Shown in pieces: positions 27,101 to 35,822 of a stretch of DNA of 64,000 nucleotides. Position 1 is the stretch's first letter; each line of letters starts with the position of its first letter. Source of the stretch: Eretmocerus hayati (taxonomy: Eukaryota > Arthropoda > Insecta > Hymenoptera > Aphelinidae); the NCBI GenBank assembly GCA_029851415.1, contig CM056741.1, positions 64,222,282-64,286,281 of the forward strand, in the 5' to 3' direction. Made by a program: the position numbers and the translations under genes. The notes under the pieces are model-generated. The model saw only the letters and a list, made by a program, of their open reading frames with translations. It was not told where the DNA came from and did not search any database.

Positions 27101-30100
27101 AATTAAATACTCTCTGATTGATCAAGTTTTAAACACTCGGATTAAGGATGTAAGGTACGGAATCCCGCTGTAAATTTTAAACTTTAGTTATATAGATATA
27201 TAACAGTCGCTTTCCAGAGCATTTATGCAGATCAACCATGTAAGTAGAATCAATCATCATCTATCATTTCATAAAAACAATAACTTCACGTATCATTATT
27301 GTGTGAGCTAACCCTTAGCTTGAACTGCTGCTTTTTATTGCATTTTTGATATTTTATTTGCTTAACGCACGCATGGGTTTTCGTTGTAACATATATATGA
27401 GTCATTCTGGAGCAAGCTGGACAAAACCGTCACCAGGGGGGTCTGGGAAAAATCCGCAAAAATTTTTTTCCATTAGTACTATGTTAAAATAGTACGAAAA
27501 ATTTTTTTTCAGATTTTTTCGGCCCCCCCTGTGGGCCCCAGGGCCCATGAGAGGGCCATTTTAGGCCCTTTTTTAGCCTATTCTAAGAAAATCATAGTTC
27601 CAACGCAATTCAATATTTTTCAACGTACTTGGGCGCATTGTTCTCGTCGAGACTAGTACTTTTGAAAAAAAAATTGTCCAAGGCCACTCAGTGAGCCTGA
27701 CGGCTTCTGCAAGCTAATTATCGAGAGCAAATTTTAGCGATTTTTGGGTCTGCTTCAAAGCGATCTAGCTCCTACTAGACATGTGATAATCGACTTCTGC
27801 AGGTAGTCATTTTGAAGGTCTTGGAAAAACCTACAATTTGACTACCTGCAGAAGTCGATTATCGTACTTTTCATAGGAGCTATAGCCGATACAAGTTGAG
27901 CTATTTACGAAAAAGTCGAAAATTCAGGACTCGATTCTAAAAATATATCTCAATTTTTTTCACCAAACTTGTGCGAAAATGTTCTTTCAGACATCTACTT
28001 TCAGTAAAAAAAATTTGGCGGAGGTTATTTTTTTTGATTTTTTTTGCCGAGCGTTACAAAATGCCGCATTTCGTGGTTTTAGCAAAAACGGCATCTTTGA
28101 CCACGGTCACATACGCTCCCATCTGGACTGATGTGCACCAATCTGTGTGAAAGTACTCCCCAAAGTACCCCCAAGTACGTGTGAGAAGTTGCGGGGACGT
28201 GCCTCCAGCCAGGAGCGAGCTGTAGGTTCTCTTTACAGTGTCAAAAATAGGCATTATTTTGGTTATTCGAGCGTAAGCGACCGAGAGCATGATTTTACTT
28301 GTTGTGGCTTGCAAATGAGATAATGGGCTAGAATGAGGATCCAAACATACTTTTCCGACTCAAAATGACCATCTGAACAAAATTCCGAGGTCAGTTTTGC
28401 TCTAAATAGTCGTCCCTCTGCCCCTTAAGAACTTAGATTCTGTCGACGGGTTCTGACACCGTTGAGGCACTAGACGACATTCTAGAGCTAAACTGACCTC
28501 GGAATTGTATTCAGATGGTTATTTTGAGTCGGAAAAGTATGTTTGGATCCTCATTCTAGCCCATTGTCTCATTTGTAAGCCAGAACAAGTAAGATCATGC
28601 TCTCGGTCGCTCACGCTCGAATAACCAAAATAATGCCTATTTGCCTTTTGACACGGTAAAGAGAACCTACAGCTCGCTCCTGGCTGGAGGCACGTCCCCG
28701 CAACTCCTCACACGTACTTGGGGGTACTTTGGGGAGTACTTTCACACAGATTGGTGCACATCAGTCCAGATGGGAGCGTATGTTACCATGGTCAAAGATG
28801 CCGTTTTTGCTAAAACCACGAAATACGGCATTTTGTAACGCTCGGCAAAAAAAAATCAAAAAAAATAACCTCCGCCAAATTTTTTTTACTCAAAGTAGAT
28901 GTCTGAAAGAACATTTTCGCACAAGTTTGGTGAAAAAAAATTGAGATATATTTTTAGAATCGAGTCCTGAATTTTCGACTTTTTCGTAAATAGCTCAACT
29001 TGTATCGGCTATAGCTCCTATGAAAAGTACGATAATCGACTCCTGCAGGTGGTCAAATTGTAGGTTTTTCCAAGACCTTCAAAATGACCACCTGCAGAAG
29101 TCGATTATCACATGTCTAGTAGGAGCTAGATCGCTCTGAAGCAGACACAAAATTCGCTAGAATTTGCTCTCGATAATTAGCTTGCAGAAGCCGTCAGGCT
29201 CACTGAGTGGCCTTGGACAATTTTTTTTTCAAAAGTACTAGTCTCGACGAGAAAAATGCGCCCAAGTACGTTGAAAAATATTGAATTGCGTTGGAACTAT
29301 GATTTTCTTAGAATAGGCTAAAGAAGGGCCTAAAATGGCCCTCTCATGGGCCCTGGGGCCCACAGGGGGGGGGGGGGCCGAAAAAATCTGAAAAAAATTT
29401 TTTCGTACTATTTTAACATAGTACTAATGGAAAAAAATTTTTGCGGATTTTTCCCAGACCCCCCTGGTGACGGTTTTGTCCAGCTTGCTCCAGAATGACT
29501 CATATAGATCTATGTATATATAGCAAAAGCTGTAGAGTAGGGTATTGCCCCCGTTCAAGTCATTTTCACAGACTCATATACTTGCACGCAAGCACACACT
29601 TTTGTAATTTTTCAAGTCATCGATATTTCAATACATATCGGATATATGTGTGTCGCGTAATATACAGGCCGCTAAAGTTCGAGCCGCCTAATATATGGGT
29701 CAAGTGGGGATGCTCGTCAAACGGCTGAGGTATCGCGGCAGCGAGGACCCGGTGCGACAAGCGCTTCTGGTTCTAAAGTCCACAAAGGAAGCAACAAGAT
29801 CTCCAGGGCTCCCGCAAGGCTTGCTACTCACTGCCGCAGAAGCTACCACCTGGACTCTTGGAAAATCGACCACGCTGCCATCACTGCTGTAGCCGATCAC
29901 CAACGTCGCACCAGGTCCTCGCAATCACGAGCACCACTACTTGACCGATCTAAAGTTGATTAGATCAATTTTGCGACGTAAGTGAAGTGATAGAGTGAAA
30001 AAGTGAAAATCTTGAATATTTATAACTGCACACTTCACCTCTGGATTTCCGAGGTGAATAGATTTTTAAGATTATCCTGGATATTCGCGTCCCAATACTT

Positions 30101-33100
30101 GGGTGTGATATCTAGGGACAATAAATTCATCCGCGTCGCGAGGGTGGGATAATACCAGTCCACCCACCAACAGTTGTACGAGCCAGGCTCTAAATTCCGT
30201 ATGAAATCGACGATTGATTGATTTATTCTTCTTAAAATTTTCAAGTAAAATTAATGGAATTTTGAGCCAGTTCTTCCAAGAAAGAACACTGCGCAGGCAA
30301 CCGGCAACGCTACCAAGAGACTTGGTATTCGTACCGTGTTAGGGCTTAAAATCAATGGGTTGGATCGTGATTAGAGTCAATTAAAATCATTAGAATCATT
30401 TAAAATCAGTAAGAGTTCATATCAGCAGCAAGGGCTTTTATCTATGTGAAAACAGCCCATAGATAATCTCTTTTTGCTTTGGAATGTTCGCAGAGTAATC
30501 TGATTCAAATTGCAAGGTACAGAGGCATATTCACGTGAAGTGAATCCAGCAGGCCGACAAGGATATCAGAATCAAGAAAATTAGCTCCTTCTGAGCATAT
30601 CCTATGTACGCCGTTTCACGCGGTGGGATTGGAGATGTTTAGAAGCATTTGATATCAAATATACAAAATTTTCCAAGTATTATAATTCAATTTTGGACAA
30701 TATACGGCTATGCTATTTCATCTATATTCCTAGTCAATTATCATTTTAACTATGAACCCTATATCCCCATGAATATCTGAATATAACAGTATTTCAACCA
30801 TAAAAATCTTCAATTTTCAACTTCCAAGGAAAATTATTTGATAATTCATTTTTGGGTATATAAGTGTACAGACACTTACATATACCATTTTTCTATCAAA
30901 AATTACTCATAAGAAAAATCTACTACCACACAGGTCAACAGGTAGGAGCGTTGGCCTATTCAAAAATTTCAGATCCAAAATATCATTTTTTGACCATAAT
31001 TTGTTTATAACTTTGTGTAAACAATTGTTTTCGCCAAATAAATTATTAGGTCATCTAGCTATGACTATTACGAACAATTTAAGCTTTGGAACACGCAAAT
31101 CGATCAAGATTTGACGATACAGTAGCGAATCAAGCTATTGATTCGTAAAAACCTGATAACACGTAGAATTTCAGCTTTTGTTGCATGTAATAATTTTCAT
31201 AAGCTTGGATCTTTCTTTTTTGCACTTTTTATTGCCTTGGTGTGGTAGCTAGAATAATCTGGCAAGCATTTGCCAGTGGCACAGCAATCCCCGGTTACAA
31301 CATTTCATTTTAATGGAGAGAAAAGCAGTTTGATTCGAGACGTTGCAGACAAGAAAGTAAGTAAATCGCCGAGGGTTCCACCGGACCGGTGTCTCGTCGT
31401 TGATAAAATTAAATAGATATGCAAAGTAAGACGCATATCGTTTGACGTACGAATCTTTAGTAATTTTCTCATCCTAAATTTAAAGATCCGATACTTACAA
31501 GGAAGTAGAGTAGATTATTTCGAATCACAGAAGAAATTACATTTTCGTGAGCCTCGTCGTGAGCATTTTGACAAAATAGACAAAATACATTTTGAAAACT
31601 CGGGATAACGCATGGCCAATGGAGAAAATTTTGATTTTTACTAAAGTATGCAAATCATTGTTTGGTAATCTGAGATTTTAACCTCTTCGATGAGCTGATC
31701 ACGAAATAATCAGAAAATTTTCCACGTATTAGATCGCATCGCGTGGTTATGATTTTATTTTTAGCAAGAATTTCCTAACCATTGCTCATCGATTAAAATT
31801 CACTTTGTTGATTTGTATAAGATCGGAGAGAAAAGTGAGTGTTTGCGAAAAGTAAATTAGAGAAAATATTTCAAAAAATTCTCTCGTTCAGTGGCACTTA
31901 TCCAGCTACGCATTACACCGTGAAGTACCAACCCAAATTATCGAGTAACCAATGTTCGTGAAAATATCTTGTGAGAATTCCTCTGTATTCTTCATTGGGT
32001 TCTCGGCTTGTACCTACTCTTCATTCATCTCAAACTTGTTTCAGTTCCCAATAATTGGGTCATTTCCGCTTGTGCTCTTTAAAACTGATTATGGGTCCGT
32101 CGAGAGTAGATTGCAAACATACTGTGCGTGATTACTCTTCGGGAAATGGAAAAAATGGAAAACATAAATAAGATGAAGAGAAAATGTTGCAATCGCGGTA
32201 CATGGCTTCCCCTTGAAAAAATCATCAGCACAACTTCGTTTTGACTGGATGATGTAGAGTCCTGATTGATAATGAATCATCCAACAAGTCAATTTTTCAT
32301 TCAAAATTAACGGTTCTGTTTGGCACCATCAATAATTCATTCTGATTGTCTAAAATATTTTATCAAGTCAATGCCATACTTGAAAGAAGAGCAAATACCT
32401 CTTCGCAATTACGAATTCCTTGACATCTGTGCCGAGGTCACTAATCTTTTAAGAGGGTTCAGGCCGATTGGTACTCTTGATGGCAGGACTTTTGTAGTTT
32501 CACTGTCGCATTTGGAGAGATAGAGTCTACGGTTAAGAAAAACCAATCGCGGTCTCTTGCGGAACACAAGTGCTCGTAAAGATTCTTTACGGTATTGGCG
32601 AATAACCCCCGAGCCAAGCCGTGTGTTCACCGTGCCATTCCTTGCAATTTCTCTTGGAAAAAGTCTGAAGGGAAACGAGAGCGACACACGCGTGCATAGT
32701 TTATGTGCTTGTGCTGAATAAATATACATTACAGGTGCAATAGTATATATAGATATAGTTTCTTTGCATCGGTGCAGATTACGGGGTCACTGTGCCGCAT
32801 AAGTTATTCCTGTTCTCTCTCTCTCTCTCTCTCTCTCTTATTCTCTTTTTCCTTTCGCGCACGACAGCTGTTTTTCCTCTCGTGCTAAGCGTGTACGATA
32901 TGTGTAAGCACGTGTGTGTTGCCAATAGTCCTTTGAGCGCGAAAGGTGAATGCTCGAAGCTCGGCGACAGGTGAAAAAGTAACGAGCACACGCCAACTCG
33001 TTAATCCCTATACTGAAGAAAATTATAAATGCATCGCGTCTTTATCACTGCTGATTTCAGTCAGTTTTTGGGCTCTCAAGTAGTTTAGTATAGAAGAGGA

Positions 33101-35822
33101 CAGATGAATATTATCCCAACTTTTATGGTTTCCAAGCAATCTGGGGGGGGGGGGGGGGGAGAGAAACAGTGAAAATTACTAAATTCGATGTCATAAAATT
33201 GGTGAGTTTGCGAAACGCACAATTTTTTTCGATAAACTGTCACTCGACAATTTTGAGTCGACATTGATTGACACAAGTATCATTTTTCTGAATTAAACAA
33301 ACTTTGAATGTTTTATAATAATTTTGCATTGAATGAATTGATATTTCAAAGCTGTCATCGCGAATGAAGACTTTGAACATTTCCTTTTTAGCGAGCTTTT
33401 CAATCGCTGAGAGAATCTCTCAATGGATTTTTGGGATAGCTCTGTCAGCGTGACGATGGATTTTCACGGGATACTTTAGCTTAGCTCGTACATCATAGCC
33501 TCACTCGTCGTGGGTGAAAATCCCAGAGCGAGGATTTAGCAAAGCGCTAGGGTCAGCTAGAAGCATAGAATATAGTGCGAGGATGGATGCGTCCGGATAG
33601 AGCGTGGATAATGCCATCGTCGAGTATAATACGATCATCGGATGGATATATCTCGTCAAGATCGATCTGAAAACGAGCATCGGATATCTACGGCCTGTGG
33701 ACGAGGTGAACTTCCGATATTCTTTTCTTCTCTGACAACTGGCAGGATATACTTTTGCTCGCTTTTGTTACTTCATGCGAAAGATGATCGATATTATCGT
33801 GTACTCGGAAAGGTTGATAGAGTCAAGTCGAGGTAAATTGAAATTATCAACCCGATGCGCAAAGCTGGTGAAAAAAGGGGTTGCAACTCGTGCCACAGCT
33901 TATTATATCCAGATTTTCAACGTGCACGCAAAAGCCGAGCTGGAATTTATCGTGATGGCGGATGTCAATATATATGACTTGAGTTCTAAAAACGGTTTCA
34001 AGTAGTTTTTGAGCCGCTGAATTCAAATATGTTTTCAAAATCAGCGCACTCTGTCACGTGTTCAAGATGATTATAATCAATTTCAAGTTGACGTCAGCGT
34101 CAAGTGTAGATATATTTAGGGGGGGGGGCGCAACAGGAATCAAAACCTTGTCATTTAATAGCATTTACCTCAACGAAAGTAAATCAAGAATTTCTAGAAA
34201 AATGTCATTTCTGACTACTACTTATACTTCACGATTTTAGATGAAATAACAAGATCATTTACAGATACAAAACTATGAATGCTGTAAAAACCGTGATTTT
34301 TCATTTTTTTCAAGCTTGGCGAGCGCTCTCAATTCGGGAGTATGCGCGCGTCGGTAGAAAAGGCCGTCTTTTTCGTAAATTTCCAAAATACATGGGACAG
34401 TATTTAATTTCGGCTCTCATTATTCGAATGTCTTCAGATGACATCATTGTCAATATATTCTAACCATGATAAAATTCATGGAAAAATTCAAAATGTATTG
34501 GGTTGAATGGGGGTTTTTGATTTCGTTCAGAATAACCGACGCGCACCTACTAACGTTAGTCGGCTTGGCACGCCTACCCCCTGGCCACATCTTGGCTCGA
34601 TAGACTCACATTTGATGAGTTCCAATATTCTAATGCGATCCATGGTAATTTCGGCTCTTCATTGAGATCTTTTTTCGAAATTACCGTGCCCACATTCGTG
34701 CTCCAACTCATGAATCGAATTCCATTCAAAACTCAGGGATGAGGTGGGTGAATTCAAAGAGTTTGAAAAAAGGGGGCAGAGGGTATTTCACTCGGTATTT
34801 GAAGAATTTCCAAAATTTTTTAGGTTTCCAAAGGGCAAACGGAACACGCATTAAATACTTCCATCATGTTCAGTGTTAAATTTTACGTTGAAGATATTAC
34901 CTATCATAAATCATTCGGGCCAATCAGAACTGTCTTAGAAAATCCCGAAAAAATACTTCTATTTTCCTTCACTTTGAAGTTCAACCTCAGGGGTTGTCCC
35001 TTCCGCTATAGAAAAGTCGAGAAGTAGATGTCACACCACTCTATCATAGGTAGAAATAGGACTGTTCGCTATAGCTTGGTTCAAAATGTTGTCGAGAAAT
35101 CTCGATGAAAGCTGAGAAATTGATCGACGGGAAGAGATCGAAAATTATTTTCACAAGTCCTGAAAGCGAGGACGAGAAGGCAATAATTTTCTCTTCGTCG
35201 AGACGATAACGTCGAAATTTCTCGGGTTTCTCTAAGAACCCTTCTCGTCAACATCTAAATTGGAAATTTAACTTTGACATCGATTTTCAACTAAAAAAAG
35301 TGAAGTGTTAGAGCACATACAAGAAGTTTATCAAAATACGCCAGACTGTGTTATCACATCTCGTCTGCCCGATTTTGAACACCAAAATTATGAAACACAC
35401 TCAAAAATATGACACTCCTGACTCTCGGATTGGCCAAGTTTATCGAGAGAACCACTCAAGTGATTCATATAAAACACCCAAACCGTATAAGTAAACTAAA
35501 AACAGGTGGTGCACAACGTTCAGAGGGTCAGTCTCAATCAGATTGTAATAAAAATAGCCTCGGTGGATGCATTGCACGACTTGATAATTGAGGCTCACCC
35601 TAAAATGAAAAGGGGACATACAATGGTTAAATACTCACAACCAAGGTAGACGGAGACGCTGGCGACGAGGAGGAAGAGGAGGAAGGCCGCGAGTACGCAA
35701 CAACCGCACCTGTACTGGCTGCCGAGCTTGCGAGTGAAGCGGATGTCGCTGTCCGACGACAGGATCGAGCTTGGTGTTCCAGCCCTGCTGAAGCGTCTCG
35801 TACTCAGCGTGCTCGCCGACAT
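3052..35822 (-). CDS. Corin: Corin-like type II transmembrane protein, S1 protease homologue (gene span, 10 exons seen, 3' end missing)
   Basis: Ten minus-strand exons (35639-35822, 20742-20955, 19167-19556, 17658-17893, 16235-16441, 12527-12740, 8993-9138, 5255-5438, 3405-3661, 3052-3170) join with consistent phases into 717 codons without a stop. Domains by residue: cytoplasmic tail 1-40, membrane segment about 41-61, SEA about 79-190, Thr/Pro-rich linker about 200-222, frizzled 225-337, two LDLa repeats 337-372 and 375-410, scavenger-receptor-like 412-530, S1 domain from about 549. Among type II transmembrane serine proteases, frizzled + LDLa + SRCR + S1 is typical of corin; mammalian corin has more frizzled and LDLa units. 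In the S1 domain the His motif reads TAASC, the Asp position is Ser631, and no R/K-IVGG activation site is present. Cys532 and Cys652 can form the usual stem-to-protease disulphide. I infer a cell-surface, probably non-proteolytic protein. The exon covering residue 195 (chymotrypsin numbering) is not in the window. Matriptase-like is a less likely name. Confidence 0.85.
3405..3661 (-). CDS. Corin-like exon 9: central S1 domain (Asp lost)
   Basis: Acceptor GGTTCACAG ends at 3662, donor GTGAGT at 3404; 1+85x3+1 bases, residues 593-677. GSSVVLLKLDRPV aligns with NDIALLKLxRPV, placing Ser631 at the catalytic Asp-102 position. DFIRPVCLP keeps Cys652, the partner of the stem cysteine. CNTLGWAKN corresponds to the C136...GWG segment. 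Confidence 0.9.
3662..5254 (-). other. Corin-like intron 8
   Basis: AT-rich, bounded by a GTGAG donor and a GGTTCACAG acceptor. I see no gene or clear repeat in it. Confidence 0.6.
5255..5438 (-). CDS. Corin-like exon 8: linker cysteine and start of S1 domain (His lost)
   Basis: Acceptor TTTATTTACAG ends at 5439, donor GTGAG at 5254; 2+60x3+2 bases, residues 532-591. It encodes ACGVQAVRS with the interdomain Cys532, then KSLGKMAGPGDWPWHVALF where active enzymes have R/K-IVGG...WPWQVSL, then LISDSWLLTAASC where they have TAAHC. The conserved cysteine pair around the His loop (C573, C589) is kept. Thus the fold is kept, but the activation cleavage motif and the catalytic His (Ser588 here) are absent. 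Confidence 0.9.
7015..7530. repeat. Degenerate inverted repeat in intron 7
   Basis: TTTCTCTGAGGAGAG near 7231 and CTTCTCCTCAGAGAGGAT near 7421 are inverted copies with partly matching flanks (CGATTTCGACGACTTTTGAGAGAAT against TTCAAAAATCATCGAAATTG reversed). Arms are diverged. Probably an old foldback element. Confidence 0.4.
8537..8807. repeat. Foldback MITE, ~270 bp
   Basis: Both ends carry TAGGGYGATGACCAGAYAAAGCGCTACG in inverted orientation. The arms continue through GCCACGACGCGCTATCGC and CCATCGATGGAT to a spacer of about 45 bp near 8670. It is small, nearly fully palindromic and non-coding, so it is called as a miniature inverted-repeat element. Confidence 0.85.
8993..9138 (-). CDS. Corin-like exon 7: scavenger-receptor-like domain, second part
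   Basis: Acceptor TTCGACAG ends at 9139, donor GTGAGT at 8992; 1+48x3+1 bases, residues 483-530. It is acidic (RLDEEEDVPYVMM), then AACPSKQVMYVRCEQL, the C-x8-C ending normally followed by the ACG peptide that links the stem to the protease domain. The next exon begins exactly with that ACG. Confidence 0.88.
9139..12526 (-). other. Corin-like intron 6
   Basis: 3.39 kb intron. The 10.85-11.2 kb part is GC-richer and has overlapping open frames on both strands without recognisable domains. No repeat family was identified. Confidence 0.55.
12527..12740 (-). CDS. Corin-like exon 6: scavenger-receptor-like domain, first part
   Basis: The acceptor GTTTACGTAG has a poor pyrimidine tract; the donor is GTAATA at 12526; 2+70x3+2 bases, residues 412-481. 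The segment SSEGYVVFDEKGDLGKICTE followed by SLCSLLTY matches the degenerate SRCR domain placed between LDLa and protease in corin-type proteins. GC content is clearly above that of the flanking introns. Confidence 0.88.
12982..14412. repeat. Long foldback element, 1.4 kb, in intron 5
   Basis: Left arm about 12982-13603, right arm about 13829-14412, spacer about 225 bp. Inverted matches include GATCGGTTTCTCGTG, ATCAGGCTAGCCTGAT-like segments, CCAATCAGAAAA / TTTTCTGATTGG, and GCGCATGCGC (13511) against a mutated copy near 13896. No coding capacity was recognised. The arms are diverged by point changes and small indels, so the element is not recent. Confidence 0.8.
14875..15384 (+). CDS. Unassigned open frame (169 codons) in intron 5
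   Basis: This is the longest uninterrupted plus-strand frame outside the corin-like exons, starting at ATG 14875. The middle part is helix-prone (ELKLKLERIVEIVGDARR) and Arg/Ser-rich around it, with no membrane segment and no family I can name. A 118-codon frame lies antisense in the same place and an unrelated frame (14431-14670) precedes it. No TATA box or splice structure supports it. It may be chance, a single-exon gene or transposon debris. Confidence 0.2.
   Translation: MPVTQHSRKSLDALYLQRIRVKSSKTVLHSRKTEKLSCCSRRQTAFDKSISRGNFGASVVPAPRDSVLELKLKLERIVEIVGDARRWAISRYSNWIQDLFGMLEAIRVTKIYPTEKCLLCCTSMSNERSGFLNYTHSVSIKQLRSDEMDQTWPTLQSRFERCKGYELIV
16235..16441 (-). CDS. Corin-like exon 5: two LDL-receptor class A repeats
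   Basis: Acceptor TGTGCAG ends at 16442, donor GTGAGT at 16234; 2+68x3+1 bases, residues 343-410. LDLa 1 (C337-C372) contains RICDGIVDCADFSDEKDC and LDLa 2 (C375-C410) contains RCDGKIDCPNASDERDC. Each has the CDG..DC..xSDE acidic calcium-binding motif and six cysteines. LDLa 1 is split over two exons. Confidence 0.92.
16442..17657 (-). other. Corin-like intron 4
   Basis: 1.2 kb intron within the first LDLa repeat. AT-rich; nothing else recognised. Confidence 0.6.
17658..17893 (-). CDS. Corin-like exon 4: rest of frizzled domain
   Basis: Acceptor TTCCGTTTACAG ends at 17894, donor GTGCGA at 17657; 1+78x3+1 bases, residues 264-341. It carries the remaining frizzled cysteines (C270, C279, C286, C300, C304, C311, C325) in the usual spacing, with PCRSFCKEFWTGCG as the typical C-R-x-x-C core. 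C337 begins the first LDLa repeat. The domain is likely a cysteine-rich ligand-binding module on the cell surface. Confidence 0.9.
17894..19166 (-). other. Corin-like intron 3
   Basis: 1.27 kb intron splitting the frizzled domain. It contains the TTAA MITE close to its 3' splice site. CAGATACTAGGCCMCCTG occurs twice (18617 and 18784) as a short direct repeat. Otherwise AT-rich. Confidence 0.6.
17925..18091. mobile_element. TTAA-flanked palindromic MITE (167 bp), piggyBac-type ends suspected
   Basis: Bounded by TTAA on both sides, with inverted ends TTAACACATTCGCTG and TTAACACGTACGCCG. It holds two 22-bp palindromes of the form GCGGGGCCCACYRGTGGGCC at about 17976-17999 and 18052-18074. TTAA target duplication is the signature of piggyBac-related elements; the assignment is an inference because no transposase is present. 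Related copies lie at 43300-43422 and 52841-52878. Confidence 0.75.
19167..19556 (-). CDS. Corin-like exon 3: SEA end, linker, frizzled start
   Basis: 129 whole codons (residues 134-262) after acceptor TTGATTAG, donor GTGTGT at 19166. It opens with ELMVHFDVRFDARYGGG, the beta-strand part of SEA, then a helical stretch, then a linker rich in Thr and Pro (STPTVETEPPQPTTTP) that is probably O-glycosylated. It ends with the start of a frizzled domain: CAPIEFPYC and LPYNITSYPNFVGH, the usual first two cysteines and the YN-T-PN motif. Possible N-glycosylation sites are NVT, NST and NIT. Confidence 0.9.
19557..20741 (-). other. Corin-like intron 2
   Basis: 1.19 kb intron splitting the SEA domain at a phase-2 junction. 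Nothing else recognised. Confidence 0.6.
20742..20955 (-). CDS. Corin-like exon 2: N-terminal half of SEA domain
   Basis: The acceptor TATTCTCTTTTTCAG ends at 20956 and the donor GTAAGC starts at 20741; 2+70x3+2 bases. It encodes residues 63-132 with MFRVTDGDSFVPDLRK and RLNLVFRRSPL, the pattern of the first half of SEA domains in type II transmembrane proteases. The first two bases complete a Ser codon with exon 1. The last two (GA) plus G from exon 3 give Glu, so the reading frame runs straight into SENEELMVHFDVRF. Confidence 0.88.
20956..23290 (-). other. Corin-like intron 1, distal part
   Basis: The 3' part of the 14.7 kb first intron. A plus-strand open frame at 21035-21436 is AT-rich and unassigned. 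The 22.1-22.7 kb stretch is GC-richer with purine-rich tracts. No gene or repeat family identified. Confidence 0.5.
23290..24520. repeat. Cluster of related palindromic repeat modules
   Basis: A module containing TTTCCGGCCCGAGCCGCAGG and GGTCGGAATCATCACGAGG occurs at 23897-23942 and inverted at 24333-24378, with a diverged relative at about 23351-23395. Flanking segments such as ACAAGGGCGTAAAA, ATTTCGACAAACTGTGAGAG and GCGCACAGTGTATCGAAAA recur in both orientations, as does the palindrome CGAGCGAAGCGAG. It looks like several nested or adjacent copies of one non-coding foldback family. Confidence 0.65.
24521..27393 (-). other. Corin-like intron 1, middle part
   Basis: Short (CT)n at 25807-25826. 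A 127-codon plus-strand frame at 26230-26613 has no recognisable motif. Nothing else supported. Confidence 0.5.
27394..29506. repeat. Foldback family A, copy 1 (2.1 kb)
   Basis: Near-perfect arms of about 1 kb each, both ending TATATGAGTCATTCTGGAGC, flanked by (AT)n. Arms contain ACAAAACCGTCACCAG and internal smaller palindromes around CTGCAGAAGTCGATTATC. A central spacer of about 95 bp (about 28400-28497) reads with TCTGTCGACGGGTTCTGACA on the plus strand. Each arm has a similar short open frame (minus 28054-28344, plus 28641-28838), but the same frame is broken in the other copy, so it is not called as coding. Confidence 0.9.
29690..29930. other. GC-rich patch with a strong minus-strand donor
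   Basis: Clearly higher GC than its surroundings, with open frames on both strands. The minus strand has GCGGCA|GTGAGT at 29832/29831, a good donor. No domain was recognised, and the frame does not fit between corin-like exons 1 and 2, which join directly. Confidence 0.3.
30072..30230 (-). pseudogene. Possible cytochrome P450 (CYP4-type) fragment
   Basis: A minus-strand frame reads FRAWLVQLLVGGLVLSHPRD, then a segment with DEFIV, H and REYPG, and meets TAA at 30074-30072. Spacing of R-x-W-L, L, xxP-x-D, I/V, H and E-Y resembles the beta-sheet/B-helix region of CYP4 P450s. An overlapping frame on the same strand is also open, so the evidence is only pattern resemblance. No haem-binding or ExxR motif was seen nearby. 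If real it is a relic in intron 1. Confidence 0.3.
30250..35638 (-). other. Corin-like intron 1, proximal part
   Basis: 5.4 kb with a (CT)n tract at 32813-32838 and poly(G) runs near 33143 and 34121. Several short open frames, none with a recognisable domain. Confidence 0.5.
35639..35822 (-). CDS. Corin-like exon 1: start, cytoplasmic tail and membrane segment
   Basis: Starts at ATG 35822-35820 (MSASTLSTRR), 61 codons plus one base, donor GTGAGT at 35638-35633. A Ser/Arg-rich tail of about 40 residues is followed by CCVLAAFLLFLLVASVSVYLG, a single hydrophobic segment behind basic residues (RKLGSQYR), as in a type II signal anchor. Another in-frame ATG lies 11 codons upstream (35855). CAG directly precedes the chosen ATG and could be a splice acceptor from a 5' UTR exon, so the true 5' boundary is open. 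Confidence 0.8.

Noticed and set aside
28054..28838. Similar short open frames in both arms of foldback A copy 1 (containing TVKRTYSSLLAGGTSPQLLT)
   Set aside because: The same frame is broken by a stop in the left arm of copy 2 and by a two-base deletion in its right arm, and no domain is recognised. Likely open by chance in palindromic DNA.
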